The notes under the pieces are model-generated. The model made no database searches. It was given only the letters and a program-made list of their open reading frames with translations, and was not told the origin of the DNA. Positions 53,487 through 61,789 of a stretch of DNA of 64,000 nucleotides are shown here, piece after piece (within the stretch, counting starts at the first letter, position 1; each line of letters starts with the position of its first letter). The stretch is from contig JBEKHB010000014.1 in assembly GCA_050012495.1 (NCBI GenBank), forward strand, positions 10,271 to 74,270, read 5' to 3'. This DNA is from BOG-1155 sp050012495. GTDB taxonomy: Bacteria > Desulfobacterota > Syntrophorhabdia > Syntrophorhabdales > WCHB1-27. A program made the translations under genes and the position numbers.

Positions 53487-54691
53487 AACTGCCCCGGGTC
53501 GACATGGGCCGTCTCAGCGAGCTGCCGGAGCTGCTTCCCCTGGAAGTCTTCCGGCTCCAGCCTGATCATGTACTTCCTGGCTACCTGGTATATCTGCGAC
53601 CGGGTGTCAACTCTCCGTATCCTGCTCCTGCCTGATTCGTCGATAAACTCCGAGAAGGGTATGGCTTGAATAGAGTGCTCGTTGGAGATTATGGTTGAGC
53701 CTGTTCCACCGTCCAGAAGAAAACGGACAGCGCCGTACCCGAGGTTTCTCGTGTACTCCACATCGAAAGGGATAGGGGCGGCGGCCCTCAATTCGTAGCC
53801 GATATTCTTGTCGACAATCGTTACCTTCAGACCCAATGATTCCAGGGTCTTCCTGCAAATCCTCTTCAGTACCTCCCCCAGGGGGAGTTCAGAGAGGCGC
53901 ACACGGCCCATATCGTCCTTTTCCATTGCCTCGCCCGCATTGGTCCCATCAAGGATTACCTTTTCCGATATGCCTTCGGCAAGAACGGCAACGCCGTGGT
54001 CTTTCCCCATGCAAAGCCTTTTTATGATGGAGCCTGTGAGCACGTCGGCGATCTGGTCCGCGCAGACCCCTTCTCCGAATTCTTCGGGGATTAAGGTAAT
54101 GGTAGCCCCCGCCGCCTTCCCTATTCCCAGCGCGAGATGGCCCGCGTGCCTGCCCATGGTGGTGACAAGGTACCACCTGCCCGTTGTCCGCGCGTCTTCC
54201 ATGAGATTCGTCACAATGTGCACGCCCAGATGACGGGCCGTCTCGTAGCCGAACGTCGCGAGCCCGCCGGGCAGGGGGATGTCGTTGTCTATCGTCTTCG
54301 GTACATGGACCACCTTGACGGAACCCTTTGCCTCCTGGTAAATCCAGTTCGCCATAAAGAGTGTGCCCTCGCCCCCTATGGTGATGAGGTAGTCGATCCC
54401 GAGCCGCCTGATGGTCGACATCATCACGCGGAGCTTCTCCTGCGCGTTATCGGGAAAATCGCGCGACGTCTTCAGGATCGACCCTCCTTGCGTGTGGAGC
54501 CTGGAGACATCGTCGATGGTGAGGCGTCTGATATCACCTTCCCTGCCTTCGAAGAGGGTCTTGAATCCGCCCACGATACCAACGACATCGACGCCCTGGT
54601 TGATCGCCTCGATCGTGGCCGAGCTGATCACGCCGTTGATGCCCGGCGCGGGGCCCCCACCTACCACGAGTGCCAGCACTTCTTTTTGCAT
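53399..54691 (-). CDS. 6-phosphofructokinase family protein
   Basis: 430 residues. Key motifs: GGGPAPGINGVI at the N-terminus, ITIGGEGTL (106-110) and VPKTIDNDIPL (131-137), then TMGRHAGHLALG and PEEFGEGV. In the usual code Gly at the second position after GG and Lys in PKTIDND are a mixed signature: the Lys is typical of PPi-using enzymes, the Gly of ATP-using ones, and the GGD aspartate is Glu here. Phosphoryl donor therefore uncertain. It phosphorylates fructose-6-phosphate. The last ~28 residues (QARFAGATGCDPLVPP...) lie in the antisense overlap with the epimerase gene and look like a run-on tail. Confidence 0.9.
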   Translation of the reverse strand: MQKEVLALVVGGGPAPGINGVISSATIEAINQGVDVVGIVGGFKTLFEGREGDIRRLTIDDVSRLHTQGGSILKTSRDFPDNAQEKLRVMMSTIRRLGIDYLITIGGEGTLFMANWIYQEAKGSVKVVHVPKTIDNDIPLPGGLATFGYETARHLGVHIVTNLMEDARTTGRWYLVTTMGRHAGHLALGIGKAAGATITLIPEEFGEGVCADQIADVLTGSIIKRLCMGKDHGVAVLAEGISEKVILDGTNAGEAMEKDDMGRVRLSELPLGEVLKRICRKTLESLGLKVTIVDKNIGYELRAAAPIPFDVEYTRNLGYGAVRFLLDGGTGSTIISNEHSIQAIPFSEFIDESGRSRIRRVDTRSQIYQVARKYMIRLEPEDFQGKQLRQLAETAHVDPGQFQARFAGATGCDPLVPPMKNDGPTIPIPG

Positions 54692-55135
54692 AGGTGTATT
54701 CTGCCATCTTTAGCCGACGCATTGCAACTTATTTTTATGGGGCCGGGCGCTTTTTGCGCCTGGCGCGGTCGCCGGGGCGTGTCCGGGTCCTCACATACAA
54801 AAGTAGTATGCTCCGGCTCGCGACCCCTCGATCACGGCGAAATCCATCAAAATTTCCTCCGGCCGGAAAAGGATCCTTGCTTACTCGCTTCACCTACTTA
54901 TCGAGTATATGGCCTTTTGACTTTGATCGCGAATTACGGGAAGAAATGTTGATTTTCTGAGCAGGAACCAAGGATGTTGCACACTCTCTTGTCGCCACAA
55001 AGACGAGGCAGTCTTTCATCCCACACCTTTTGAGGCCAGGAGATGGTCAAATGAATTTGGGTTGAAAACTTGAGAAAAACCTGCTTCGTTTATCATGGTG
55101 GCAGAAACGTATATAATTAACGACGGAAGAGAAGG
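54692..55135. other. Gene-free interval
   Basis: About 440 bp in front of the phosphofructokinase and behind the nitrilase terminator. No convincing gene, RNA or repeat is seen apart from a short ACATACAAAAGTAGTATGC inverted repeat near 54792. It should contain the phosphofructokinase promoter. Confidence 0.4.
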
Positions 55136-55169
55136 AATTAAAAAAGGGCGGGAAAAGAAGGCCCGCCCT
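55136..55169 (-). terminator. Rho-independent terminator of the nitrilase-family gene
   Basis: Read on the minus strand, AGGGCGGG...CCCGCCCT pair (GGGCGGG 55146-55152 with CCCGCCC 55162-55168 on plus), followed by TTTTTTAATT. It lies 44 bp after the stop of the exported hydrolase. Confidence 0.85.
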
Positions 55170-55212
55170 AAATTCGCCATCAAATTGTTTGAATTGACCT
55201 GCCGACGAGGAG

Positions 55213-56121
55213 CTACTTGCTTTCAACCCCCTTCAGGAGTGATTCGTACAAATCAGGCCTTTGATCAAACCAGACTGGAGGGAATGTTCTCCTCTTCATT
55301 ACTTCGGTTATATCGATATCGCCGTAAACGATCCCTTCCTTGTTTCCCCCTTTAGTGAGGATCTTTCCGGATGGATTGACAATGATGCTTCCACCCACTC
55401 CAGGCCAGTAATTTTCTCCGCCTACTCTATTGACGCCTACGAACCACAGCTGCCGGGCTGCCGCCAGGCCAGATCCCAGGGCAAACCAGGCGTCCATATC
55501 GAATTCGGGCCAGTTGGTCACGTCAATCATGATGTTAGCGCCCTTTAATCCGGCGATCCTATGGATCTCAGGGAACCAGTTGTCGTAACAAACCAGTAAG
55601 GAGATTCGTCCGAGCTCCGTATGAAATACCTTAATCTCATCACCGGGGTGAAAGAAGCTTTTCTCACCAAGTGGGAGGTGGATTTTGCGATGACGATCGA
55701 TTAGCCCTTTGGGGCCGACGATGGCTACTGTATTGTACATCACAAGTCCGAGCTGACTTTTCCCCCTCTCAGGCATGCCAAAGACAATATATACACCCCT
55801 TTTTTCGGCTATTTTCTGAAAGCTGTCGGTCGTCGGTCCTGGAATGGGCTCTGAAGCTTCGTAAAAACCATTGTACTCTGGTGGAGACATTTCCCCCACA
55901 TACCCTGTGGTTATTAGCTCGGGGAATACAATTAACTTGGCACCTTGATTCGCTGCTTCTTCGACAAATGTCATCATTTTGTGGACATTGGCCATTTTAT
56001 CAAGGTGAACAGGGTTCATTTGCACCATTGCGACCTTAAACTGAGTCATTTCAGAGGCTTCAGATAGGCCAAAGAATGACATGGTTATAACAAATAAAGA
56101 ACAGACGAGAATCCCACGCAT
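55213..56121 (-). CDS. Exported carbon-nitrogen hydrolase (nitrilase superfamily)
   Basis: 302 residues. Signal peptide 1-22 (LSEA-S), unusual because most of the superfamily is cytoplasmic. The Glu-Lys-Cys triad is complete: IVFPELITTGY, HRKIHLPLGE and LLVCYDNWFPEIHR. It should hydrolyse an amide, carbamoyl or nitrile substrate in the periplasm or outside. It is monocistronic, with GAGGGG before ATG and its own terminator. Confidence 0.9.
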   Translation of the reverse strand: MRGILVCSLFVITMSFFGLSEASEMTQFKVAMVQMNPVHLDKMANVHKMMTFVEEAANQGAKLIVFPELITTGYVGEMSPPEYNGFYEASEPIPGPTTDSFQKIAEKRGVYIVFGMPERGKSQLGLVMYNTVAIVGPKGLIDRHRKIHLPLGEKSFFHPGDEIKVFHTELGRISLLVCYDNWFPEIHRIAGLKGANIMIDVTNWPEFDMDAWFALGSGLAAARQLWFVGVNRVGGENYWPGVGGSIIVNPSGKILTKGGNKEGIVYGDIDITEVMKRRTFPPVWFDQRPDLYESLLKGVESK

Positions 56122-56526
56122 GACTACCCCTCCTCTTGTTCTGAATGGTAGTTTATTTCAAAGGTTCCTCACAAGAATCTGTGGATACAAATATGCCGAT
56201 ATAGGTTGAGAGCATGAACCAAATCCTGTAATTCCTTTTGGGTGTGGAAAGCCTAAAAGCAAGGAGGCGCTCGCTCATGCTCATAGAGAGGTGGTCTAGG
56301 TTCTCTATAGAGTATAGAGCAGGTCTTAAGGGATGGGCCACCCGGGTTCATGCTGCAGCCTTCACCTGAGGGCAATGGCACAAAATAGAACTGAGTACTC
56401 TCAAGCTATTATAACACTCCCTTGAGAAATGTCAAGATTTTTCTTCGGAATTATGGGTGATTATTACTTTGATGAGGGGTAGAGGGGTGTGGTAGACTAT
56501 GGAAAACTAAGAAGGGGAGGTCTGTT
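56122..56526. other. Gene-free interval
   Basis: No gene I would accept. A 62-codon minus-strand frame at 56153-56341 (ending MSERLLAFRLSTPKRN...) is protein-like but unrecognised and could be a transposase or other fragment. TTGATG/TAGACTATGG before 56527 may include the promoter of the small gene. Confidence 0.35.
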
Positions 56527-56811
56527 ATGCCTTATTCAATCCTTTTAGTCGTAAAGAAACCAGAGTTAACCAACAACGTCTACGATAATCAGCAAATCGA
56601 AGAAGAATACAGCCGAGTCTTGACGATGATAGGAAGGATAGCCACGCAAGGTGTAGGTGTTCAATCGCTTGGGCAAGGTGTAGTCCAGGTTCGGCTAGGT
56701 GGCACACTAAAGGGCTTGTGTGATGTGATCGCTGCCATAGGGTCCCTGCCGTATACTTATACAATTTCCCCTGAAGATGCAAAGTGGCACGTGGTAGCAA
56801 AGACAGCTTAA
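56527..56811 (+). CDS. Small hypothetical protein
   Basis: 94 residues, MPYSILLVVKKPELTNNVYD, with GGGGAGG 6 bases before ATG 56527. Predicted alternating strands and helices, no signal peptide. It has no family I recognise. It stands alone in an AT-richer region and ends just before a pair of strong stem-loops. Confidence 0.6.
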   Translation: MPYSILLVVKKPELTNNVYDNQQIEEEYSRVLTMIGRIATQGVGVQSLGQGVVQVRLGGTLKGLCDVIAAIGSLPYTYTISPEDAKWHVVAKTA

Positions 56812-56840
56812 TGTTTTGTGGACGCTCTATTGACATTCCC

Positions 56841-56922
56841 CCTCCAGAAGGATAGTATTTTTTAGCTATCCTGGAAGGGTAGTTTCCTGAACAACTCTGA
56901 CTGCCATCAGGGTTGTTCAGGA
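56841..56922 (+). terminator. Two stem-loops behind the small gene
   Basis: CCAGAAGGATAG and CTATCCTGG (56844-56873) enclose TATTTTTTAG, and TTCCTGAACAAC (56884-56895) pairs with GTTGTTCAGGAA (56911-56922), followed by AAATTG. Either could end the transcript; neither has a classic long T-run. Confidence 0.5.
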
Positions 56923-57036
56923 AAAATTGAATAGTCCGGGGTGGACTCGTAAAGAGAGTCTATCATATAGGATTATTCAAAATCAAGTAGTTCTCAAAAA
57001 CTCCGAAACATAATCCTCGGAAGCATAATCCTTCTG

Positions 57037-57832
57037 TTATGTACGGCGATTAGCTTCCCTATTGTCGCATTTGCGGAATCTGAATCCCTCTTTGCTCGCT
57101 TGAGAATCACGATGCCAACAGAATCTCGTGGCGTGGCTTTCTTCAAAGATATCTTCATAATCGATACAACCGCAATAAACCCATTCAGGGATATGCTTCC
57201 ATTCCGACACTTCAAACCAATCCACTATGTTATTGTTTCTCTCATTTCCACCCACAATGCTACATTGCGTAATGGGAAAGTCCGGCACTTTCTCGAAGCT
57301 AGAAAAACAGTCAGTGCCTTCAACCAAACCAGTACGGATTCGTTTTATAATTTCCGGGGTTTCCCCCTCATTTCTCACTATAAGGGTTATTCTGTGGTTG
57401 GGTTTCACGAGATCAATATTCAAGCTCTACGAAGAGGTAAGCCCTCTCAATCTTAGGCAAAACTTCCGCACTCTTGCGGGCAGCGTCGGCCGCCTCTTTG
57501 GCGGCATTAGCAGCAATGGAAGCATCGATAACACCTTGTCTCATCATTTTCAATTGCTTGCGGAACATGAACAATTGGAAAGCACCGATAAGAACAAGAC
57601 AACCCGTGAAAAAGACTATCCGCCAATCGGAAGACGTTTTGCCGTCGCTATTCTGTTGGTTTGTGCCGGGAGTTATCTTTGTTTCACCGAGAATAGTTAT
57701 TTGAGTTGGGCCGGATATGTTATGGCTTGCAGTGGCATGCTTCTGTGGTTTATCACAGGCTTTCAATGGTCTTGGAGTTGGCCCTTGTGATTGAGCATAG
57801 ATCGTGACCGCTGATAAGAAAAGAGGGGCCAT
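57037..57832 (-). pseudogene. Frameshifted membrane-anchored protein
   Basis: Two frames make one protein. The first (57832 down to ~57415) has a signal peptide (PLFLSAVTIYAQ), a membrane helix (IVFFTGCLVLIGAFQLFMF) and a helical linker (MRQGVIDASIAANAAKEAAD) ending KIERAYLFVELEY-stop. The second, one base shifted (57423 down to 57037), goes on NHRITLIVRNEGETPEII ... YCGCIDYEDIFEESHATRFC, the wording that normally follows PKIERAYLF in this widespread hypothetical family. One frameshift near 57420 breaks the gene. Confidence 0.7.
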
Positions 57833-57863
57833 AAAAAGGAAAAGATGAAGAGGGGGTTATGAT

Positions 57864-58145
57864 TCATTTTTCTAGCTGTCTTTCAATTAAATACCGTCTG
57901 CCCTCTTGGCATAAAGACCACACCAAAAGTGGCGCATCCAGCGGGTGTCCCGGATGTTCTATTACCATATTCTTTCGTTCGATGTTATTTGTGGCATGGG
58001 TGGCAACACGCCAAAAATTAGAGGGAAAAGAACCCAAGTACATGCTAATAGGAATAACGTTAGGAGCACTATGGACAGCTGGACTTTGTTTTTTATCCAC
58101 AATTCTGCGAGTTTAGGTAGCATATATTTGTAGATTGTAGAACGA
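57864..58145. other. AT-rich interval without an assignable gene
   Basis: Short open frames occur on both strands (85 codons on plus, 78 on minus) and neither has a good ribosome site and recognisable content. The minus-strand one is charged and plausible but not supported. Left unassigned. Confidence 0.3.
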
Positions 58146-58235
58146 TCACGCTTCTTTGTCTATCAATTCCCTAAACTCCATCTTCGGAGAATTGAGGAGC
58201 CTTATCATGGTGTCCTCAAATAGAGGAGCGGACAT
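58146..58235 (-). pseudogene. Short C-terminal gene fragment abutting a repeat
   Basis: 29 codons, MSAPLFEDTMIRLLNSPKME then FRELIDKEA-stop. Its ATG (58235-58233) is the end of a dispersed repeat, not an original start, and the coding text is continuous from it. It looks like the tail of a larger gene. Confidence 0.45.
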
Positions 58236-58388
58236 GGGGTCAAATCTTTATCCTTGACTTAACGCACCCTCGCGCCCCATCTGCATCTGCGTCTCCTCCA
58301 CTATTACCATGTGGAAGCGAATTGTGCAAGAAGAAAAACAAAATGTGGATGACAGGAAGAAGGTAGGAACAGCTCTGGGTCCGGCCAC
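58233..58388. repeat. Dispersed repeat, copy 1
   Basis: Begins CATGGGGTCAAATC (58233) and ends GTCCGGCCAC (58388). Copy 3 (60869-61018) shares both ends; copy 2 (58559-58667) shares only the first ~108 bp. Reading on minus the repeat ends in GATTTGACCCCATG, so each copy brings an ATG. Internal text includes TTATCCTTGACTTAA and GTAGGAACAGCTC. A small non-autonomous mobile element is likely. Confidence 0.7.
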
Positions 58389-58418
58389 GCAGTGGTCGGC
58401 CAGAAACTTCAGCCCCAT
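58389..58418 (-). pseudogene. Start of a DUF5615 (PIN-like) gene cut off by a repeat
   Basis: ATG 58418 overlaps the stop of the DUF433 remnant (TGATG). The ten codons read MGLKFLADHC, the characteristic opening of DUF5615 proteins (normally MKFLADHCV...). Immediately after them the dispersed repeat begins, so the gene is lost. DUF433-DUF5615 are usually paired like toxin-antitoxin modules. Confidence 0.6.
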
Positions 58419-58561
58419 CAGACAGCGACCTCGTATTCAGTGAGATCACGGGCGTAGTCGAGGCACGCGATGATATGCTGTTTCTCAAGCTCCGGGAATT
58501 CCCCGATAATCTCCTCTACTGACTTGCCGGCAGCCAGGTATCCGAGAATAAGGGGCGCCAT
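58418..58561 (-). pseudogene. DUF433 protein, 5'-truncated
   Basis: 47 codons: LILGYLAAGKSVEEIIGEFP and CLDYARDLTEYEVAV, the C-terminal helix-turn-helix-like part of DUF433. The ATG at 58561 is supplied by the second repeat copy; the normal first ~30 residues (RITIGGKPCIRGTRI-like) are missing. It runs into the DUF5615 opening by TGATG. Confidence 0.65.
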
Positions 58562-58667
58562 GGTGTCAAATCTTTATCCTTGACTTAACGCACCCTCGCG
58601 CCCCTCCTGCGTCTCTTCCACTATTACCATGTGGAAGCGAATTGTGCAACAAGAAAAACAAAAATTG
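58559..58667. repeat. Dispersed repeat, copy 2 (partial)
   Basis: CATGGTGTCAAATC at 58559, then 108 bp nearly identical to copy 1 up to CAAGAAAAACAAAA, after which the sequences diverge. It bounds the 5' side of the DUF433 remnant. Confidence 0.7.
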
Positions 58668-58675
58668 TCAACGCG

Positions 58676-58714
58676 AAGTAGAAATGTCCTATTCTTAGCA
58701 AAGTAGAAATGTCC
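58676..58714. repeat. Direct repeats AAGTAGAAATGTCC
   Basis: Perfect 14-bp units at 58676-58689 and 58701-58714, 25 bp apart. Repeats of this kind are found at the ends of IS21/IS481-type elements (from memory). No transposase gene follows, so this is at most a relic. Confidence 0.45.
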
Positions 58715-58944
58715 GGTACGCACTCTATCGTTTGTTTCTCTTCTCGTACCGGGTGACATCGGGCGGGGAGGGGGGCTTGAGGGACGACAGTAAACAAGTA
58801 AATAAGTCATAGCTAGTGGCCCTTATCGCAGACAATCTTCTCTCACCTCTCGGCCGCGTATCCTATCCTGGAGAGAATAAAGGGGTCTGCCATTGACATG
58901 GGACATACCCCTCCTTGCTCAAAAAAGACCTCTCATGCAGTCGT

Positions 58945-59047
58945 GGGGTCAGCCCTTGACCGAGGACAGGACCCTTAGAAAGAACTATCATCTCGCTATG
59001 TTGTGTGCCGTCGCTTTGCGATTGTCCTTTTTCAAGGACTGATCCCT
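58945..59047. repeat. Degenerate palindromic element related to 15209-15298
   Basis: Left end GGGGTCAGCCCTTGAC at 58945 is identical over 16 bases to the arm at 15209; the right end (AAGGACTGATCCC, ~59035-59046) is an imperfect complement. The two arms are ~55 bp apart. No gene lies in 58720-59065 apart from this element. Confidence 0.6.
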
Positions 59048-59065
59048 ATGCTTTCTCTGCTGACG

Positions 59066-59287
59066 TCAGTTTTTCTTCAGGCTGTTCAGGAGTCGTTCTT
59101 TCATGCCGATAAGGGTCAGGCCCACTACTTCATTCGTTGCTTCAACATAGCGGACGATTGCCCCATCGCCAATATCGATGCCGAGAGCCTTCTGCGGTTC
59201 GCCCATGCTAATGTACAGCACATCAGCCTCTTCATCATAATCCCAGTTGAGGTTTTCTTTTTTTTCAAGGATTTTTATCGCTTCCAT
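59066..59287 (-). CDS. DUF2283 family protein
   Basis: 73 residues. The signature WDYDEEADVLYISMGEPQKA with the later GDGAIVRYVEATNEVVGLTLIG is typical of DUF2283. This family is usually encoded beside a DUF4258 protein and the pair is suspected to be a toxin-antitoxin or similar module; function unproven. It overlaps the preceding gene by 13 bp. Confidence 0.85.
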   Translation of the reverse strand: MEAIKILEKKENLNWDYDEEADVLYISMGEPQKALGIDIGDGAIVRYVEATNEVVGLTLIGMKERLLNSLKKN

Positions 59288-59502
59288 AATGTTCGTCTCC
59301 TCTCGGAAGGTTTGCCTGAGTAGTATGCCGTGAGAATGAATCCATCCGTTCTTGCGATTTCCTTGTACACAACAACCAAGAACTTCGATGTAAGAGGGGT
59401 CTCATTGTAGAATCTTATTGCCAGATATTCCTCAAAATCCCCCTGCTGAATCATTTCAGGGTCGGACACTGTCTCCAGAACCCGTTGCCTCTGACCGTCC
59501 AT
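59275..59502 (-). CDS. DUF4258-like protein, N-terminus uncertain
   Basis: 75 residues from ATG 59502 (MDGQRQRVLETVSDPEMIQQ ... TSKFLVVVYKE ... GFILTAYYSGKPSERRRTLWKR), the core and end typical of this small family. The frame stays open upstream of the ATG to 59559 and translates as WPHERWTHIVERHPEM, which belongs to the same family but has no start codon before a TGA. The true N-terminus therefore seems lost or frameshifted. Confidence 0.65.
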   Translation of the reverse strand: MDGQRQRVLETVSDPEMIQQGDFEEYLAIRFYNETPLTSKFLVVVYKEIARTDGFILTAYYSGKPSERRRTLWKR

Positions 59503-59788
59503 TTCTGGGTGTCGCTCTACGATGTGGGTCCAGCGTTCGTGCGGCCAGAGGGACGTTCTTCACCGCTTTCACTTGCTGAGCTGTTGACCCCCCAGTCTAA
59601 CCATCTATCAATTACCACTCGTATGCGGAGAATGCAAGAGAAACTCGACGGTTATCGCTTTCAGGAAGTACGCGACAACCCGAAAGGCCACCGGGTCACC
59701 AATAGAGCGTAGCGCAGCGCCTCGTTGAATGACTTCTTCATGCTGCCGCATACACACTGTGTCCGGCACCATAATAGGCTATGTCGAT

Positions 59789-60670
59789 TTACAATATTCC
59801 ATCGCTTCGCAGACGATTGACGATTCCCACGGCAGAACTACTTCGATCCATGGTGTAAAAATGTAATCCCGGCACTCCTGCTTTCACTAATTCCTTACAT
59901 TGGTCCACCGCAAACTCAATCCCAAAATTCACAATCGCTTCCTTGTCTCCTTCGGGTAAAGCGGCTATCCCTTGACGCACTTTATCAGTAATGGTGGCTC
60001 CGCAGAGGCTGGCTAAAGTTTCCATCATCTTAACGCTGTAAATAGGCATCACGCCTGGCAGTATAGGGACATCTATGCAAATAGCCTTACAGCGTTCAAT
60101 AAAATCAAAAAAGTATTGATTATCGTAGCAGTAGTTGCTGATGATGTACTCGGCTCCATTATCCACTTTAAGCTTAAGACACTCAATGTCCTTCTCCTTG
60201 CTTTCGGATTCAATATGCCCCTCCGGGTAACCAGCTGCCCCAAGACAAAAGCTGTAACGTGGCCGGATAAATGACAGAAGGTCAGAAGCGTGTGGCAAGC
60301 TTTGTGGGTGGGGCTCAAAATCTTTTTCCTCGCGGGGCGGATCTCCACGCACGACCAGAACACTCTTGATCCCTGACCCCTGATAGTCATCCAGAACAGC
60401 CATAATGTCCTCGGGTCCCAATCCGTAACCAGCGAAATAGGCAATTACTTCCAGGCCCTTTTCATTTTTGAGTTTTTTGACGAGTTTATACGAGCCTTCC
60501 CGAGTGGAACCCCCAGCCCCGAAAGTAACAGAAACAAAATCTGGTTTCAGGACGACCAATTCATCAATTGTTTTTTCGAGATTCTCAGCAGCCTTTGGAG
60601 ACCGAGCAGGGAATAATTCGAAAGAAACTGTCGGTCTTTGACTGGAATTCCAAATATCTGTCACTTTCAT
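59789..60670 (-). CDS. metF: 5,10-methylenetetrahydrofolate reductase
   Basis: 293 residues. The barrel opens RPTVSFELFPARSPKAAENL (FExFPP-type), with DFVSVTFGAGGSTREGS and the FAD-site VVRGDPPREE; ISNYCYDNQYFFDFI and LPGVMPIYS follow. It makes 5-methyl-THF for methionine synthesis or, in acetogens and syntrophs, works in the Wood-Ljungdahl pathway. AAGGAGGAAATTCT before ATG 60670. No partner gene is adjacent. Confidence 0.95.
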   Translation of the reverse strand: MKVTDIWNSSQRPTVSFELFPARSPKAAENLEKTIDELVVLKPDFVSVTFGAGGSTREGSYKLVKKLKNEKGLEVIAYFAGYGLGPEDIMAVLDDYQGSGIKSVLVVRGDPPREEKDFEPHPQSLPHASDLLSFIRPRYSFCLGAAGYPEGHIESESKEKDIECLKLKVDNGAEYIISNYCYDNQYFFDFIERCKAICIDVPILPGVMPIYSVKMMETLASLCGATITDKVRQGIAALPEGDKEAIVNFGIEFAVDQCKELVKAGVPGLHFYTMDRSSSAVGIVNRLRSDGIL

Positions 60671-60700
60671 AGAATTTCCTCCTTTCTAAACCCACTTTTT

Positions 60701-60871
60701 CTATCGAATCGGATGAGAATTGGAAAACTCCTTAGCAATCATAGCGGCCTTATCCTTCTCGACTCGTGCATGCTCCGGCCAGGGAGACAGCCGGCCCCTT
60801 ATCATTGCCGCCAGCTCATTCAATCTGACCGGTTTGAAGGCTACGTGCCCGAAACGGTCAGCGGTGCCCAT
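60701..60871 (-). pseudogene. C-terminal remnant, probably of a response-regulator receiver domain
   Basis: 56 codons starting at the ATG supplied by repeat copy 3. DRFGHVAFKPVRLNELAAMI resembles the last strand and helix of receiver domains (conserved Lys-Pro then an amphipathic helix). The Asp phosphoacceptor and rest of the domain are missing. It lies upstream of metF in the same direction. Confidence 0.45.
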
Positions 60872-61018
60872 GGGGTCAAATCTTTATCCTTGACTTAAGG
60901 CACCCCTCTAACAGCCCTACCCCCTCATTGACTTACCATCGATAAGGCAGTATTGCAAGAAAAACATTCAGCCGCTCACTTTTAGGAAGAAAGTAGGAAC
61001 AGCTCCGGGTCCGGCCAC
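60869..61018. repeat. Dispersed repeat, copy 3
   Basis: Begins CATGGGGTCAAATC (60869) and ends GTCCGGCCAC (61018); ends match copy 1, the middle ~60 bp differ. It abuts the receiver-domain remnant on its left side. Confidence 0.7.
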
Positions 61019-61046
61019 CGGCCCTCTGGGGCCATGATGGAGTCAT

Positions 61047-61142
61047 CTTTTCCAAAAAATCGCCTCTGGTGCTTTTTGTCACTGCTGGTTGTCATGCCTC
61101 CTTGTCACCCCTCCTTGACACCCCTGGTTGTCACTTTGACAG
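61047..61142. repeat. Dispersed repeat and TTGTCA-rich tract
   Basis: 61047-61080 (TTTTCCAAAAAATCGCC... GTGCTTTTTGTCA) resembles 28256-28296. It runs into a tract of short units GGTTGTCA, CCTTGTCAC, CCTTGACAC, GGTTGTCAC. The rest of 60872-61789 is free of recognisable genes. Confidence 0.5.
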
Positions 61143-61789
61143 GAGAGCGGGAAAAGGAGGAAAATCTTGATAGACCGGGCATTGCCCCGTCCCGTTTGAG
61201 CCGGATTCGAAAGGTCCCCGGCAGTGTTCTTTGACAACTGAGTCGCAATAGCCGTTCTGACGGCGGCGTACCGCCCCGCCTCCGATCTTCCGCCAGCTTG
61301 TCGGCGGCCCGGCGATTTTTGATGCATGTACCACCCCCGGCATAAGTGGTTCCTCATTAACCAACCGGCTCTCATCGTTCATTCAACATTAATTTATAAT
61401 TCATAATTTATAATTCAACATTTCTTTCCCCCCCTACCCACCCCCCCTCCCCCCTAAACCGTGCAGAATCGTGCACTTTCGTGCACCCCCTTCTTAAAAT
61501 CCTTGCAAGAGAAGGGAATCCTAAGGAGGCAGCGCTGAGCCGGTTAGTGAAAAGTGCACCCTCACGGGGGTAAAAGAGAGTAAAAGGCAGTAAATGATGC
61601 CAAAAAGAAGCGTTTTGGGGCTTGTTTGTGCAACAGCGCTTTGCCCTTGCCGAGGACTGCCGGGCCTGCCCGGACATGTCCTTATCCGGGACCGGGGTGA
61701 CGAGAAGAGGACGACTATTTCACCCGTTCTGCCCGGCGCCCCGAATCTTTGCGAATTATGAGATAATAGGGGGACGGAGGCGCCGGCCG

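Noticed and set aside
57227..57790. 187-codon plus-strand frame
   Set aside because: Opposite strand carries a recognisable, though frameshifted, membrane protein.
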